A stretch of 64,000 bases of DNA from Streptomyces sp. Je 1-332 (GCF_040730185.1 NZ_CP160402.1:2790001-2854000); one strand, 5' to 3'; positions 36,316-45,980 are shown, counted from the first letter of the stretch. The notes: generated from the letters alone by a model not told the origin. A program made the numbers and translations.

Positions 36316-38216
36316 CCATGCGATTCTCCCGCACGCCGGCGCAGTTGCCGGTCAGCATCACCATCGTCGGGCTCGGCTCGCGCGGCATCGGCGTACTCGA
36401 ACGCATCATCACCCTGACCTCGCGGCCCGAGTGGGGCGCGCGCCCCCTCTCCATCGACCTCGTCGACCCGGACTGCGACGGGGCCGGCCTGCACGACACC
36501 ACACAGCCCGACTACCTGCTCCTCAACACCGTGTGCAGCCAGGTGTCCTTGTTCCCCGAGGAAACCACCGTCGGCGCCGATGTCGGCGACCAGGGCCCCA
36601 CCCTCTACGCATGGGTACGCCAGCTCGGACTGCGTCTCGCCGACGACGGATACACCCTCGGCGACCAGGGCAGGGAGATACGCCCCGACGACTACCTGCC
36701 CCGCCGGATCCTCGGCGCCTACCTCACCTGGTTCCTCCAGCGCACCCTCGACCGCGCCCCCGCGCACCTCAACATCCGGCTGCACCCGGCCACGGCGACC
36801 GCGGTCAACGACACGGACGCCGGCACGCGCACCATCACCCTGGACAACGGCACCGTGCTCCGCAGCAGCTACGTCTTCCTCACCTGCGGCCACACCCCAC
36901 CCGCGGCCGCCACGGCACCCGGCGAACGCCACCGCATCCGTACGCCCTATCCGCCCGCCCAGCAGTTCGCCGGGATCCGTCCTGAACACACCGTCGCCCT
37001 CGCCGGAACCGGCCTGTCCGGCATGGACGCCCTCGCCGCCCTCACCCTGGGCCGCGGCGGGCGCTACACCGACCGCGGCGACTACGTGCGCAGCGGCCGC
37101 GAGCCGCACATCCTGCTTTTCTCCCGCACCGGCCTCCCGTTCCGCGCCCGGCCCACCGACGGCCGTACAGGCGCCTTCGCCCCGCTGATACTCACCCGGC
37201 AGACCATCGACCGGCTGCGCGCCGAGACCACCGGCGGCGCGCTGTGCCTGCACGCCGATCTGCTGCCACTGCTGTGCGCCGAAATGCGCATCGCCTTCCA
37301 CCGCCGCTGCGGCGCACTCACCGGCGCCGCCGCGCAGCTCGCCACCGAGGAGGCACTGCGGGCCGCGGTCCGCACCGACACCCTGGACGCGGAACTCGAA
37401 CGCCTCGACGCCCAACACCGCGTCGAATACGGCACGTTCTCTCCCGAGGACATCCTGTTCCCCACACTCGGCGACCTGCCGGACAGCGCCACCTACCAGG
37501 AGCGCTACACGGCAGCGCTGGAGGCCGACCTCCAGGAGGCGATCAAGGGCCTGGCAGCGAGCCCCCTCAAGTCCGCCCTCGAAGTGCTGCGCGACCAGCG
37601 GGACATGATCCGCCACGCGGTCGACTTCGGCGGACTCGACGACATTTCGCACGACGTGTTCTACGGCTCGTTCACCGCCACCCTCAACCGCGCGGTCACC
37701 GGACCCCAGCTCGACCGGCACGGCGATCTCCTCGCCCTCATCCGGGCCGGCGTCGTACGCGTTCCCCTCGGACCCGAACCACGCTGCGACTGGGACGCGC
37801 GGGCAGGCTCCTGGAGGCTGTCATCGACCCGCCTCACCGAGCCGCACACCGAACACGCCCACTGGCTGGTGCACGCCACATCGGGACAACCCGACGTGGA
37901 GGCCACCGGCAGCACACTCCTCAACCAGCTGCGCGACACCGGCCGCATCCGCCGCCACCGCGCCGGCACAGCCAGCAGCCGAGGCGTCGACATCACCGTG
38001 GGCCAGCACCCCGTGGCCCAGGACGGCCATGCGGACGAACAGATGTGGATCCTCGGCCCGCTCTGCGAAGGCGCCACCTTCTACAACCACTACGTCCCCT
38101 CGCCCGGCGGAGTGAACCGCGCGCTCCTGGACGCGGACCGCACCGTCCGCGCCATGCTCGACGCCGCCCGTCACATCGGTGAGGACCGACTCGTCCCCGC
38201 GGAGGCAGCCCGATGA
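36312..38216 (+). CDS. FAD/NAD(P)-binding protein of unknown reaction
   Basis: 634-residue protein with an N-terminal dinucleotide fold SITIVGLGSRGIGVLERI (about 15-32). A second nucleotide-binding element is VALAGTGLSGMDALAAL, in the style of the NAD_binding_9 family. TCGHTP and LLFSRTGLPFRARPTD sit between them. The C-terminal half (LGPLCEGATFYNHYVPSPGG) closes the fold. Related proteins are often described as FAD-dependent oxidoreductases or N-hydroxylases, but nothing here proves the reaction. The likely start is GTG 36312 (GTGA overlap with the SbnB stop); GTG 36309 or ATG 36318 are alternatives. It may modify diaminopropionate or an aminodeoxychorismate product. Confidence 0.8.
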   Translation: MTMRFSRTPAQLPVSITIVGLGSRGIGVLERIITLTSRPEWGARPLSIDLVDPDCDGAGLHDTTQPDYLLLNTVCSQVSLFPEETTVGADVGDQGPTLYAWVRQLGLRLADDGYTLGDQGREIRPDDYLPRRILGAYLTWFLQRTLDRAPAHLNIRLHPATATAVNDTDAGTRTITLDNGTVLRSSYVFLTCGHTPPAAATAPGERHRIRTPYPPAQQFAGIRPEHTVALAGTGLSGMDALAALTLGRGGRYTDRGDYVRSGREPHILLFSRTGLPFRARPTDGRTGAFAPLILTRQTIDRLRAETTGGALCLHADLLPLLCAEMRIAFHRRCGALTGAAAQLATEEALRAAVRTDTLDAELERLDAQHRVEYGTFSPEDILFPTLGDLPDSATYQERYTAALEADLQEAIKGLAASPLKSALEVLRDQRDMIRHAVDFGGLDDISHDVFYGSFTATLNRAVTGPQLDRHGDLLALIRAGVVRVPLGPEPRCDWDARAGSWRLSSTRLTEPHTEHAHWLVHATSGQPDVEATGSTLLNQLRDTGRIRRHRAGTASSRGVDITVGQHPVAQDGHADEQMWILGPLCEGATFYNHYVPSPGGVNRALLDADRTVRAMLDAARHIGEDRLVPAEAAR

Positions 38217-39736
38217 ACGCCGCCCTGGCCACCCTGCCCATCCTCGTCACTCTCGGCCTGCTCGCCGCCAAGGTCCGAGCGCTGTACGCGGCCCTGGCCG
38301 CCCTCGGCACCGCGGGCGGCCTCACCGCCGTCGTGTTCCACACCCCGCTCGCCGAACTCGGCGAAGCCCAGCTGCACATGCTGCCCACCCTCGTCGAACT
38401 CGCCGGAATCCTCTTCGGCGGCATCCTGCTCAGCGAGCTGATGTCCCGCACCGGCGCCCAGGCCCGCCTCGGCGACCGGCTCGGCGGAGCCAGCGGCCCA
38501 CAGAGCCGCGCCGTCCTGCTCGTGGTGTTCGGCGTGACGCCGTTCGCCGAATCGCTCACCGGATTCGGCATCGGCGTCGTCGTGGCGATCCCCCTCCTGC
38601 GCCGCCTGGGTCTCGCACCCGCCAAGGCCGCCGTGGTGGGCCTGCTCGGCCTGGTCACCGTGCCGTGGGGCTCACTGGCCCCCGGCAGCCTGGTCTCCGC
38701 CGAACTGGGCGGTGTCGACTTCCAGGAACTCGGCGTCGTCTCCGCCCTGCTCTCCGCGCCCGTCTTCCTCGTCTGCGGCGCCGCGGCGCTCGCCGTCGCC
38801 TTCGGGATCCGACGCGCCGCGAGCGCCGCCGGCGAACTGCTGCTCGCCACCGGCACGTTGTGGCTCACCGTGTGGGCGGTCAACCGTTTCATCGGAGTAC
38901 CACTGGCCGGCGTTCTCGGCGGCCTGGCCGTCATCGCGGTCCTGCTCCTGGTCTCGCGCCTCCAGGAGCGAACGAACAGCCCGGCGGCCGCGCCCGGCGA
39001 GCCCGTGCGCCGCGCCCTGGCGCCGTACGCCTTCCTCGTGCTCGGCCTGCTCGCCGGGCGCGCCGCGCTGACCGCGGCGAGCATCGAGGAAGGCTGGTGG
39101 ACCGTCATCGCCGGACCCGCGGGCTGGCTGCTGCTCACCACCGCACTCACACCCCGGCTGCTCGGAGTCGCCGACGAGATACTGCCCGACGCGGCCCGCT
39201 CGGCCCTGTCCCGATGGTGGCAGGTCACCCTGACCACCGCGATCTTCCTGATCCTGGGCACGCTCCTCACCGTGACCGGCATGAGCCGCGAGATGGCCGA
39301 GGCCTGCGCGGCACTGGGCCCCGCCTACCTCCTGCTGGCCCCCTGGATCGGCGCGGCGGGCGGCTTCCTGGCCGGCTCCAACACCGGCGCCAACGCGATG
39401 TTCGCCGCCAGCCAGGGCGCAGCCGCACACGCCCTCGGCTACCCCGCCCTCCAACTCGTCGGCATCCAGAACGTCAGCGCCGCGCTCGCCTCCGCCGGAT
39501 CAGTGGCCCGCGTGGTCCTCGCCGCCGAACTCGCCACCAGCACACCCGGCCCGGACGGCTCCGCTGCCCAGGCCGCCAGGCAGCCGAAGCGGGAACCCGC
39601 CCCTGGGGACACCGCGACCGCGGTGCTCGAAGAGCCGCGGACGGCCCCGGACACCGGCCACATCCTGCGCACCGTACTCGCCACGCACGCCGTGGTGTTC
39701 CTCCTGCTCGGCGCCATCGCACTGCTCTGGCGCTGA
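38213..39736 (+). CDS. lactate permease (LctP)-family transporter
   Basis: 507-residue membrane protein with about 13 helices. The family motif TPFAESLTGFGIGV (about 110-123) is clear, with VPWGSLAPGSLVSA and AGSNTGANAMFAASQGAA further on. LctP proteins move lactate or glycolate with protons. Between helices near residues 245-265 and 440-475 are hydrophilic loops. The ATG overlaps the previous stop (ATGA at 38213-38216), so it is co-translated with the FAD protein. Placement inside a biosynthetic operon suggests that it takes up a precursor or exports an acidic product. Confidence 0.9.
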   Translation: MNAALATLPILVTLGLLAAKVRALYAALAALGTAGGLTAVVFHTPLAELGEAQLHMLPTLVELAGILFGGILLSELMSRTGAQARLGDRLGGASGPQSRAVLLVVFGVTPFAESLTGFGIGVVVAIPLLRRLGLAPAKAAVVGLLGLVTVPWGSLAPGSLVSAELGGVDFQELGVVSALLSAPVFLVCGAAALAVAFGIRRAASAAGELLLATGTLWLTVWAVNRFIGVPLAGVLGGLAVIAVLLLVSRLQERTNSPAAAPGEPVRRALAPYAFLVLGLLAGRAALTAASIEEGWWTVIAGPAGWLLLTTALTPRLLGVADEILPDAARSALSRWWQVTLTTAIFLILGTLLTVTGMSREMAEACAALGPAYLLLAPWIGAAGGFLAGSNTGANAMFAASQGAAAHALGYPALQLVGIQNVSAALASAGSVARVVLAAELATSTPGPDGSAAQAARQPKREPAPGDTATAVLEEPRTAPDTGHILRTVLATHAVVFLLLGAIALLWR

Positions 39737-39773
39737 AGCCCACCCCCGCACGCATCCCACCGGAGGCATCGCC

Positions 39774-40757
39774 ATGTCCCGCCCCGTCGTCCTGATCGCC
39801 GACCACCTGTCACCCGCCACCGTCGACGCACTCGGCCCGGCCATCGAGGTCCGCCACTGCGACGGCACCGACCGCGCACAACTCCTGGCCGCCGTCGCCG
39901 ACGCCGACGCGCTCCTGGTCCGCAGCAGCACCATCGCCGATGCCGAAGTGATCAGCACGGCCCACCGTCTGAAGGTGATCGGCCGCGCCGGGGTCGGCCT
40001 CGACAACGTCGACGTCCCCGCCGCCACCGCCGCCGGTGTCCTCGTCGTCAACGCACCGGCCGCCAACGTCGTCAGCGCCGCCGAGATGACCTGTGCCCTG
40101 ATCCTCGCGGCGGCCCGCCATGTCCCGCAGGCCGCGGCCGCGCTGAGCCGCGGGTCCTGGCAGCGCGCCCGCTTCACCGGCACCGAGCTCGCAGGCCAGA
40201 CCCTCGGAGTGATCGGCTTCGGCCGCATCGGCCGCCTCGTCGCACGCCGCATGGCCGCCTTCGACATGAACGTCATCGCGTACGACCCCTACGTCACCTC
40301 CACGGACGACGGCACACCCCTGGTCCCTCTCGAAGAACTCATCCGCCGAGCCGACGTCGTGACCGTCCACCTGCCACGCACACCCGAGACGATCGGCCTG
40401 ATCGGCGCCGCCGAACTGCGCCAGGCCAAGCCGACCGCCTACATGGTGAACGTCGCCCGCGGCGGCATCATCGACGAGACCGCGCTCCACGCCGCCCTGA
40501 GCGAGGGCCAGATCGCGGGCGCCGCCCTCGACGTCTTCGCCGAAGAACCCTGCACCAACGCACCGCTGCTCGCCCTGCACAACGTCATCGCCACCCCACA
40601 CCTGGGAGCGAGCACCACGCAGGCCCAGGAGAAGGCAGGCGTCACGGTCGCCAGGTCGGTCACACGCGCCCTGGCCGGCAAACCGGTCCCGGAAGCGGCG
40701 AACACCCCAGCCCGCTTCACAGAAGAACTCACCCCTCTGCCCGCCCTCGTCCACTGA
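39774..40757 (+). CDS. SerA-like D-3-phosphoglycerate dehydrogenase without ACT domain
   Basis: 327-residue D-2-hydroxyacid dehydrogenase. Substrate and catalytic motifs are present: LLVRSSTIADAEV, IGRAGVGLDNVDV (about 64-76) and NVVSAAEM. The NAD fold is LGVIGFGRIGRLVARRMAAF (about 143-162). The catalytic region reads VNVARGGIIDE and TPHLGASTTQAQ (His). No ACT or ASB regulatory domain follows, so serine feedback inhibition is absent. 3-Phosphohydroxypyruvate made here can become O-phosphoserine, the SbnA substrate, which explains its place in this operon. RBS CGGAGG before ATG, 37 bp after the transporter gene. Confidence 0.88.
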   Translation: MSRPVVLIADHLSPATVDALGPAIEVRHCDGTDRAQLLAAVADADALLVRSSTIADAEVISTAHRLKVIGRAGVGLDNVDVPAATAAGVLVVNAPAANVVSAAEMTCALILAAARHVPQAAAALSRGSWQRARFTGTELAGQTLGVIGFGRIGRLVARRMAAFDMNVIAYDPYVTSTDDGTPLVPLEELIRRADVVTVHLPRTPETIGLIGAAELRQAKPTAYMVNVARGGIIDETALHAALSEGQIAGAALDVFAEEPCTNAPLLALHNVIATPHLGASTTQAQEKAGVTVARSVTRALAGKPVPEAANTPARFTEELTPLPALVH

Positions 40758-40804
40758 CCACCTGGCTGATGCGGTTCAGCAGGGAGGGCGGAGGCCAGGG
40801 GCCT

Positions 40805-41686
40805 CTACGACACCACGTCCTTCCGCGCGAACCCCCTGAACGCCAACGCGAACAGCACCAGCGCATACGCCACCGACACCGCCGAGCCCTGGATCATTCC
40901 GCCCCACTCGGGGCGGGGCTGGATCGCGTCCGCCCAGGCGAACTGCCAGTGCGCCGGGAGGAAGTCGCGCCAGCTGCCCAGTGCCGTTACCGCGTCCAGG
41001 ACGTTGCCGACGATGGTCAGGCCCACCGCGCCGCCCACCGCGCCCAGGGGGGCGTCCGTCTTCGTCGAGAGCCAGAAGGCCAGGGCCGCGGTGACCAGTT
41101 GGGAGACGAAGATGTACGCCACGACGATCACCAGGCGCTGCGCCGCCGTGCCCGCGGGCAGGGCGCCGCCCGTCGGGATCTGTAGCGGGCCCCAGCCGTA
41201 GACCGCCGTCCCGACCGCGAGGGCGATCAGTGGGAGAAGGATCATCGCCGCCGCGCTGAGGCCGAGCGCGACCGCCAGCTTCGACCACAGGAGGCGGGCC
41301 CGTGGGACGGGAGCCGCCAGTAGGTAGCGCAGTGACGACCAGCTGGCCTCCGACGCGACCGTGTCCCCGCAGAACAGCGCGACCGGGATGACCAGCAAGA
41401 AGCCCGCCGACACGAACAGACACGTGGCCGCGAAGTTCGCGCCCGATGCCGTGGCCGTGTCCATCAGCGTCACCCGGCCGCTTCGGGACTCCGGGGATCC
41501 GGCGATGGTGAACGCGAGGACCAGCACGAAGGGCAGCAGGGCCATCACGCCGCCCATGACCAGCGTCCGGCGCCGCTTCAGCTGGCGGACCGCTTCGACG
41601 CGCAGCGGCAGCGTACGGCCGGGGCGGTAGCCGGGGGCCGTGGCGCGTTCCGTGCCCGGCTCCGTGAGTGGGGCTGGGGCGCTCAT
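40805..41686 (-). CDS. ABC-2 type permease
   Basis: 293-residue integral membrane protein with six helices, for example TLVMGGVMALLPFVLVLAFT and FAATCLFVSAGFLLVIPVAL. The EASWSSLRYLLAAPVPRARL loop is typical of ABC-2 permeases that pair with a drug-type ATPase. The ATG overlaps the stop of the upstream ATPase gene (41683-41686), so the two subunits are made together. Its 3' side converges on the serA-like gene. The substrate is unknown. Confidence 0.9.
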   Translation of the reverse strand: MSAPAPLTEPGTERATAPGYRPGRTLPLRVEAVRQLKRRRTLVMGGVMALLPFVLVLAFTIAGSPESRSGRVTLMDTATASGANFAATCLFVSAGFLLVIPVALFCGDTVASEASWSSLRYLLAAPVPRARLLWSKLAVALGLSAAAMILLPLIALAVGTAVYGWGPLQIPTGGALPAGTAAQRLVIVVAYIFVSQLVTAALAFWLSTKTDAPLGAVGGAVGLTIVGNVLDAVTALGSWRDFLPAHWQFAWADAIQPRPEWGGMIQGSAVSVAYALVLFALAFRGFARKDVVS

Positions 41687-44328
41687 GCCGTGCCTCCGTC
41701 GATCAGGGTCAGGAACGCGTCCTCGAGGCGGCGGTGGGGGCCCATGGACTCCACCGGCAGCTCCAGGCGTACCAGTTCGGGCAGCAGCCGGCTCGCGCTG
41801 CCTGCCTCCGTGCCGTCGAGACGTACGAGGAGGCCGCCGTCCGCGCGGGCCGCGGATGCCACGCCGGGCAGCGCGGCCACCTTGTCGACCATGGGGTCGG
41901 AGACGGCGTCCGCGAGGCCGACGAGCAGGGTGTCGCCGGAGCCGATGATCTCCGCGACCGGGCCCGCCTGGACCAGGCGTCCGCGGTCCATGACGACCAG
42001 GTGGGTGCAGGACTGCTCGACCTCCGCGAGGAGGTGGCTGGAGACGATGACCGTGCGGCCGCCCGACGCGTACCGGATCATCACCTCGCGCATCTCGCGG
42101 ATCTGGGGCGGGTCGAGGCCGTTGGTCGGTTCGTCGAGGATCAGCAGGTCCGGCATGCCGAGCATGGCCTGGGCGATCGCGAGCCGCTGCCGCATGCCCT
42201 GCGAGTACGTCCGCACCGCGCGGGCCAGCGCGTCGCCGAGCCCGGCGATCTCCAACGCCTCGTCCATGCGGGCGTCCTCGGCGGGGCGCCCGGTGGCCTT
42301 CCAGTACAGCTCCAGGTTCTCGCGCCCGGAGAGGTGCGGCAGGAAGCCCGCGCCCTCGACGAACGCGCCGACCCGGGAGAGGACCGGGGCGCCCGGCCTG
42401 ATCGCCTGCCCGAAGACGCGGATCTCGCCCGCGTCGGGGCGGATCAGGCCCATGAGCATGCGCAGGGTCGTCGTCTTGCCGGCGCCGTTCGGACCCAGGA
42501 GGCCGAGCACCTGGCCCTTCTCGACGCTGAAGGAGACATCACGGACCGCGTAACGGTCCGTCGACTTGGCGTACTTCTTGCTCAGGTCCGTGATCCGCAG
42601 CGGCACTTCCGCCAGCTCCGGGTCAGGGGCGGGCGCCGCCGTCCGGCGCCGCGCGGTGAGCAGGAGCAGCACGGCGATGACCGCTCCGGCCGCCGGGAGC
42701 CACCACACCCAGGCGGGCAGCGGGGCCGCCGCCGTCTTCACGCCGGGCGCGGTGGGGACCTTCAGGTCGCTCTTCAGGGACACCGTGTACGTGGCGGGCT
42801 GCTCGGGAGAGGCATAGCCCAGGTCGGTCGATGCGAGGACGAGGCGCAGGCGGTGGCCCTTCTGCAGGTCGTGGTCGACGGCGGGCAGGGTGAGGGTGAC
42901 GTCCTTGCCCGCCTTCGCGCCCTCCACGCGGATCGGCGAGACCAGCTGCGAGGGCAGTACCTTCTGCCCGCCGCCCGGCCCGACGTCGTACACCTTCCCG
43001 AAGAACACGGCGTCCTCGCTGTCGGACTTGACGTGCACCCGCACCTGCGGTGATCCGGTGACCCGCAGGTCGTCCTTGATCGGCGCCGACTGGAACGCGG
43101 CGTGCTGGCCGGGGAAGTCCAGGGAGACGCCGACGCCGAGCGAGGAGAGCTGGTTGAGCCCGCCGCCGCCCGCGCCGGGGAGCGCGGAGATGGCGGGCGG
43201 CGCAGCCCCCGCGGGGTTCTCCACGCGCTGCGGCTCACGCCCGCTGAGCGGGATGTCCCGCTGCGCGTTCTCCAGACCGGGATACGTGTCGCCGCTCGCG
43301 CCCCGCAGCTGCGCGCCTCCGTCGGTGGAGTCGACGCCTCCGGTGCGCGTGACCCGGAACGCGGGACCCGTGTCCACGCTCTTGTCGTCCTTCAGATAGC
43401 GGTCGAACCACGATCCGACGCGTGCCTCGACCCGCCCCGTCTCGCGGTCGCCGCCGTCGTGACCGCCCGAGATCCAGTCGACGGACACGGGCGCGTGGTT
43501 GCCGCGGATCGCCTTGGAGATGGCGTCGGCGTGGCCGAGCGGGAAGAGGGAGTCGGTCTGGCCCTGGAAGAGCAGGGCGGGCACCTTGATGCGGTCGCCG
43601 ACGGCGGCGGGGCTGCGGCCGGCGAGGAGCTTCTTCGCCTCGGCGTCCGGCTTCCCGGCGACCGCGACGCGGTTGTACATCTCACACAGCTGCTTCTCGA
43701 ACCGCTCGCAGCCGCCGCCGGTGTTGATGAAGAGACCGGCCCACAGCTTCTTGAACACGCCGTTCGGGAAGAGGGCGTCGCTGAGGTTCCAGTACGTGAT
43801 CTGGGGGGCGACGGCGTCCACCCGGTCGTCGTACCCGGCGGCCAGGAGGGAGACCGCGCCGCCGTACGAGGCGCCGGTCATGCCCACCCGGGGGTCGCCC
43901 TTCTTGTCCAGCTGCACCTCGGGGCGGGTCGCCAGCCAGTCGATGAGCCCCCGGGCGTCGGCGACCTCGCCCTTCGGGTCGTTGAGCCCGATCTTGCCGG
44001 TGGACTTGCCGAAGCCGCGGGCGGTCCAGGTGAGGACCGCGTACCCCTTCTCGGCGAGGTCCTCGGCCTGGGTGCGCAGGTCGTCCTTGCTGCCGCCGAA
44101 GCCGTGGCCGATGAGGACGGCGGGGCGCTTCGTGTCGGGGTCACCCGCGGTGAAGTACGACGTGTCGATCTTCGCGCCGCCCGCCCCCGGCATCCGCATC
44201 ATGCGGTCCTCACGGTGCACGGCGGGCCCGTCGTCCGATGCCGCCGCCGTCCACGTGCCCGCCCCCGCCAGAATGGCGAGGGCGGCCGCGGCGGCGAGCA
44301 GTCTGCGCCTGGGCAGTCGTAGATCCAT
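41683..44328 (-). CDS. fusion of exported S15/CocE-type hydrolase and cytoplasmic ABC ATPase
   Basis: 881 residues. An N-terminal hydrophobic helix (RRRLLAAAAALAILAGAGTW) directs export. The alpha/beta hydrolase (about 50-330) has HGFGGS, the nucleophile elbow GASYGG and a GGHDGGD histidine; a C-terminal X-Pro peptidase-like beta domain follows (about 390-520). A second helix (WVWWLPAAGAVIAVLLLLTA, about 535-555) returns the chain to the cytoplasm, where an ABC ATPase has Walker A GPNGAGKTT, signature YSQGMRQRL and Walker B LLILDEPTNGLD. The permease is encoded downstream with a 4-bp overlap. The hydrolase may cleave or sense the transported substrate outside. I see no frameshift at the junction. 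Confidence 0.88.
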   Translation of the reverse strand: MDLRLPRRRLLAAAAALAILAGAGTWTAAASDDGPAVHREDRMMRMPGAGGAKIDTSYFTAGDPDTKRPAVLIGHGFGGSKDDLRTQAEDLAEKGYAVLTWTARGFGKSTGKIGLNDPKGEVADARGLIDWLATRPEVQLDKKGDPRVGMTGASYGGAVSLLAAGYDDRVDAVAPQITYWNLSDALFPNGVFKKLWAGLFINTGGGCERFEKQLCEMYNRVAVAGKPDAEAKKLLAGRSPAAVGDRIKVPALLFQGQTDSLFPLGHADAISKAIRGNHAPVSVDWISGGHDGGDRETGRVEARVGSWFDRYLKDDKSVDTGPAFRVTRTGGVDSTDGGAQLRGASGDTYPGLENAQRDIPLSGREPQRVENPAGAAPPAISALPGAGGGGLNQLSSLGVGVSLDFPGQHAAFQSAPIKDDLRVTGSPQVRVHVKSDSEDAVFFGKVYDVGPGGGQKVLPSQLVSPIRVEGAKAGKDVTLTLPAVDHDLQKGHRLRLVLASTDLGYASPEQPATYTVSLKSDLKVPTAPGVKTAAAPLPAWVWWLPAAGAVIAVLLLLTARRRTAAPAPDPELAEVPLRITDLSKKYAKSTDRYAVRDVSFSVEKGQVLGLLGPNGAGKTTTLRMLMGLIRPDAGEIRVFGQAIRPGAPVLSRVGAFVEGAGFLPHLSGRENLELYWKATGRPAEDARMDEALEIAGLGDALARAVRTYSQGMRQRLAIAQAMLGMPDLLILDEPTNGLDPPQIREMREVMIRYASGGRTVIVSSHLLAEVEQSCTHLVVMDRGRLVQAGPVAEIIGSGDTLLVGLADAVSDPMVDKVAALPGVASAARADGGLLVRLDGTEAGSASRLLPELVRLELPVESMGPHRRLEDAFLTLIDGGTA

Positions 44329-44408
44329 GCGTCAACCGTACGGGCGAGGTCCGACAACCGAGGCAGCCGGTGGTCTGAACCCGGTTGCCTACCTGGGGAG
44401 TAGGCAGC

Positions 44409-44444
44409 GGGGCCCGCGTACCACGATCGCGGTACGCGGGCCCC
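44409..44444 (-). terminator. terminator of the iol operon
   Basis: GGGGCCCGCGTACC (44409-44422) pairs with GGTACGCGGGCCCC (44431-44444), a 14-bp perfect stem with an eight-base loop. It starts 10 bp after the mmsA stop on the minus strand. It also insulates the hydrolase-ABC gene that starts at 44328. Confidence 0.85.
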
Positions 44445-44453
44445 TGACCACGC

Positions 44454-45956
44454 TCAGTGGTTGCGCGGGAAGCCCAGGTCCACGCCGGCCGGCGTGTCCG
44501 ACGGGTCGGGCCAGCGGGTGGTGACCACCTTGCCCCGGGTGTAGAAGTGCGTGCCGTCGTTGCCGTAGATGTGGTGGTCGCCGAAGAGCGAGTCCTTCCA
44601 GCCACCGAAGGAGTGGTAGCCGACCGGCACCGGAATCGGGACGTTCACGCCCACCATGCCGGCCTCGATCTCCAGCTGGAAGCGGCGCGCGGCGCCGCCG
44701 TCGCGCGTGAAGATCGCGGTGCCGTTGCCGAAGGGGGAGGCGTTCATCAGCGCCACGCCCTCCTCGTACGTGTCGACGCGCAGGACACACAGCACGGGGC
44801 CGAAGATCTCGTCCTTGTACGCCTCGGCCGTGACCGGCACGCGGTCCAGGAGCGAGAGGCCGATCCAGTGGCCGTCCTCGAAGCCGTCGACCGTGTGTCC
44901 CGTGCCGTCGAGGACGACCTCGCAGCCATCGGCAGCGGCCCCGGTGACGTACGAGGCGACCTTGTCACGGTGGGCCGCGGTGATCAGCGGACCCATCTCC
45001 GACGTCGGGTCGTTGCCGGGGCCGATCTTGATCTTCTCGGCCCGCTCCTTGATCTTGGCGACGAGCTCGTCGCCGACCGAGCCGACCGCGACGACGGCCG
45101 AGATGGCCATGCAGCGCTCGCCCGCCGAGCCGTACGCCGCCGACACGGCCGCGTCGGCCGCCGCGTCGAGGTCGGCGTCCGGCAGGACCAGCATGTGGTT
45201 CTTGGCGCCGCCGAGCGCCTGGACGCGCTTGCCGTTGGCGGTCGCGGTGGTGTGGATGTAGCGGGCGATCGGGGTGGAGCCGACGAAGGAGACGGCCGCC
45301 ACGTCCGGGTGCTCCAGGAGCGCGTCGACGGCCACCTTGTCGCCGTGCACGACGTTGAAGACACCGTCCGGGAGTCCGGCCTCGCTCAGCAGCTCCGCGA
45401 TCTTCATCGCGGCCGAGGGGTCCTTCTCCGACGGCTTCAGTACGAAGGTGTTGCCGCACGCGATGGCCAGCGGGAACATCCACATCGGCACCATGGCCGG
45501 AAAGTTGAACGGCGTGATGCCCGCGACGACACCGAGCGGCTGGCGGATGGACGAGACGTCCACGCGCGAGGCGACCTCCGTCGACAGCTCGCCCTTGAGC
45601 TGGACCGTGATGCCGCACGCGAGGTCCACGATCTCCAGGCCGCGCGCGACCTCGCCGAGCGCGTCCGAGTGCACCTTGCCGTGCTCGGCGGTGATCAGCT
45701 CGGCGATCGCGTCACGGTTGGCGTCGAGCAGCGCGCGGAAGGCGAAGAGGACCGAGGTGCGCTTGGCGAGCGACGACTTGCCCCATGTGACGTACGCCTC
45801 ACGCGCGGAGGCGACGGCGGCGTCCACCTCGTCCACGGAGGCGAAGGCGACCTGCGTGGTGACGGCGCCGGTCGCGGGGTCGGTCACCGGGCCGTACGTA
45901 CCCGACGCGCCCTCGACAGTCTTGCCACCGATCCAGTGGTTGACGGTCTTCGTCAT
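44454..45956 (-). CDS. mmsA: CoA-acylating methylmalonate-semialdehyde dehydrogenase (IolA/MmsA)
   Basis: 500-residue aldehyde dehydrogenase. It oxidises malonate semialdehyde or methylmalonate semialdehyde to acetyl- or propionyl-CoA, the last step of myo-inositol catabolism. Landmarks are FNFPAMVPMWMFPLAIACGN, LGGAKNHMLVLPDAD and the catalytic Cys in GSAGERCMAIS. The start is ATG 45956 (MTKTVNHWIGG), 21 bases inside the open frame, with AGGGA upstream. It follows iolD by 24 bp and ends before a strong terminator, so it is the last gene of the leftward iol operon. Confidence 0.93.
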   Translation of the reverse strand: MTKTVNHWIGGKTVEGASGTYGPVTDPATGAVTTQVAFASVDEVDAAVASAREAYVTWGKSSLAKRTSVLFAFRALLDANRDAIAELITAEHGKVHSDALGEVARGLEIVDLACGITVQLKGELSTEVASRVDVSSIRQPLGVVAGITPFNFPAMVPMWMFPLAIACGNTFVLKPSEKDPSAAMKIAELLSEAGLPDGVFNVVHGDKVAVDALLEHPDVAAVSFVGSTPIARYIHTTATANGKRVQALGGAKNHMLVLPDADLDAAADAAVSAAYGSAGERCMAISAVVAVGSVGDELVAKIKERAEKIKIGPGNDPTSEMGPLITAAHRDKVASYVTGAAADGCEVVLDGTGHTVDGFEDGHWIGLSLLDRVPVTAEAYKDEIFGPVLCVLRVDTYEEGVALMNASPFGNGTAIFTRDGGAARRFQLEIEAGMVGVNVPIPVPVGYHSFGGWKDSLFGDHHIYGNDGTHFYTRGKVVTTRWPDPSDTPAGVDLGFPRNH

Positions 45957-45980
45957 GACAAGCATCCCTACTCTCACATC

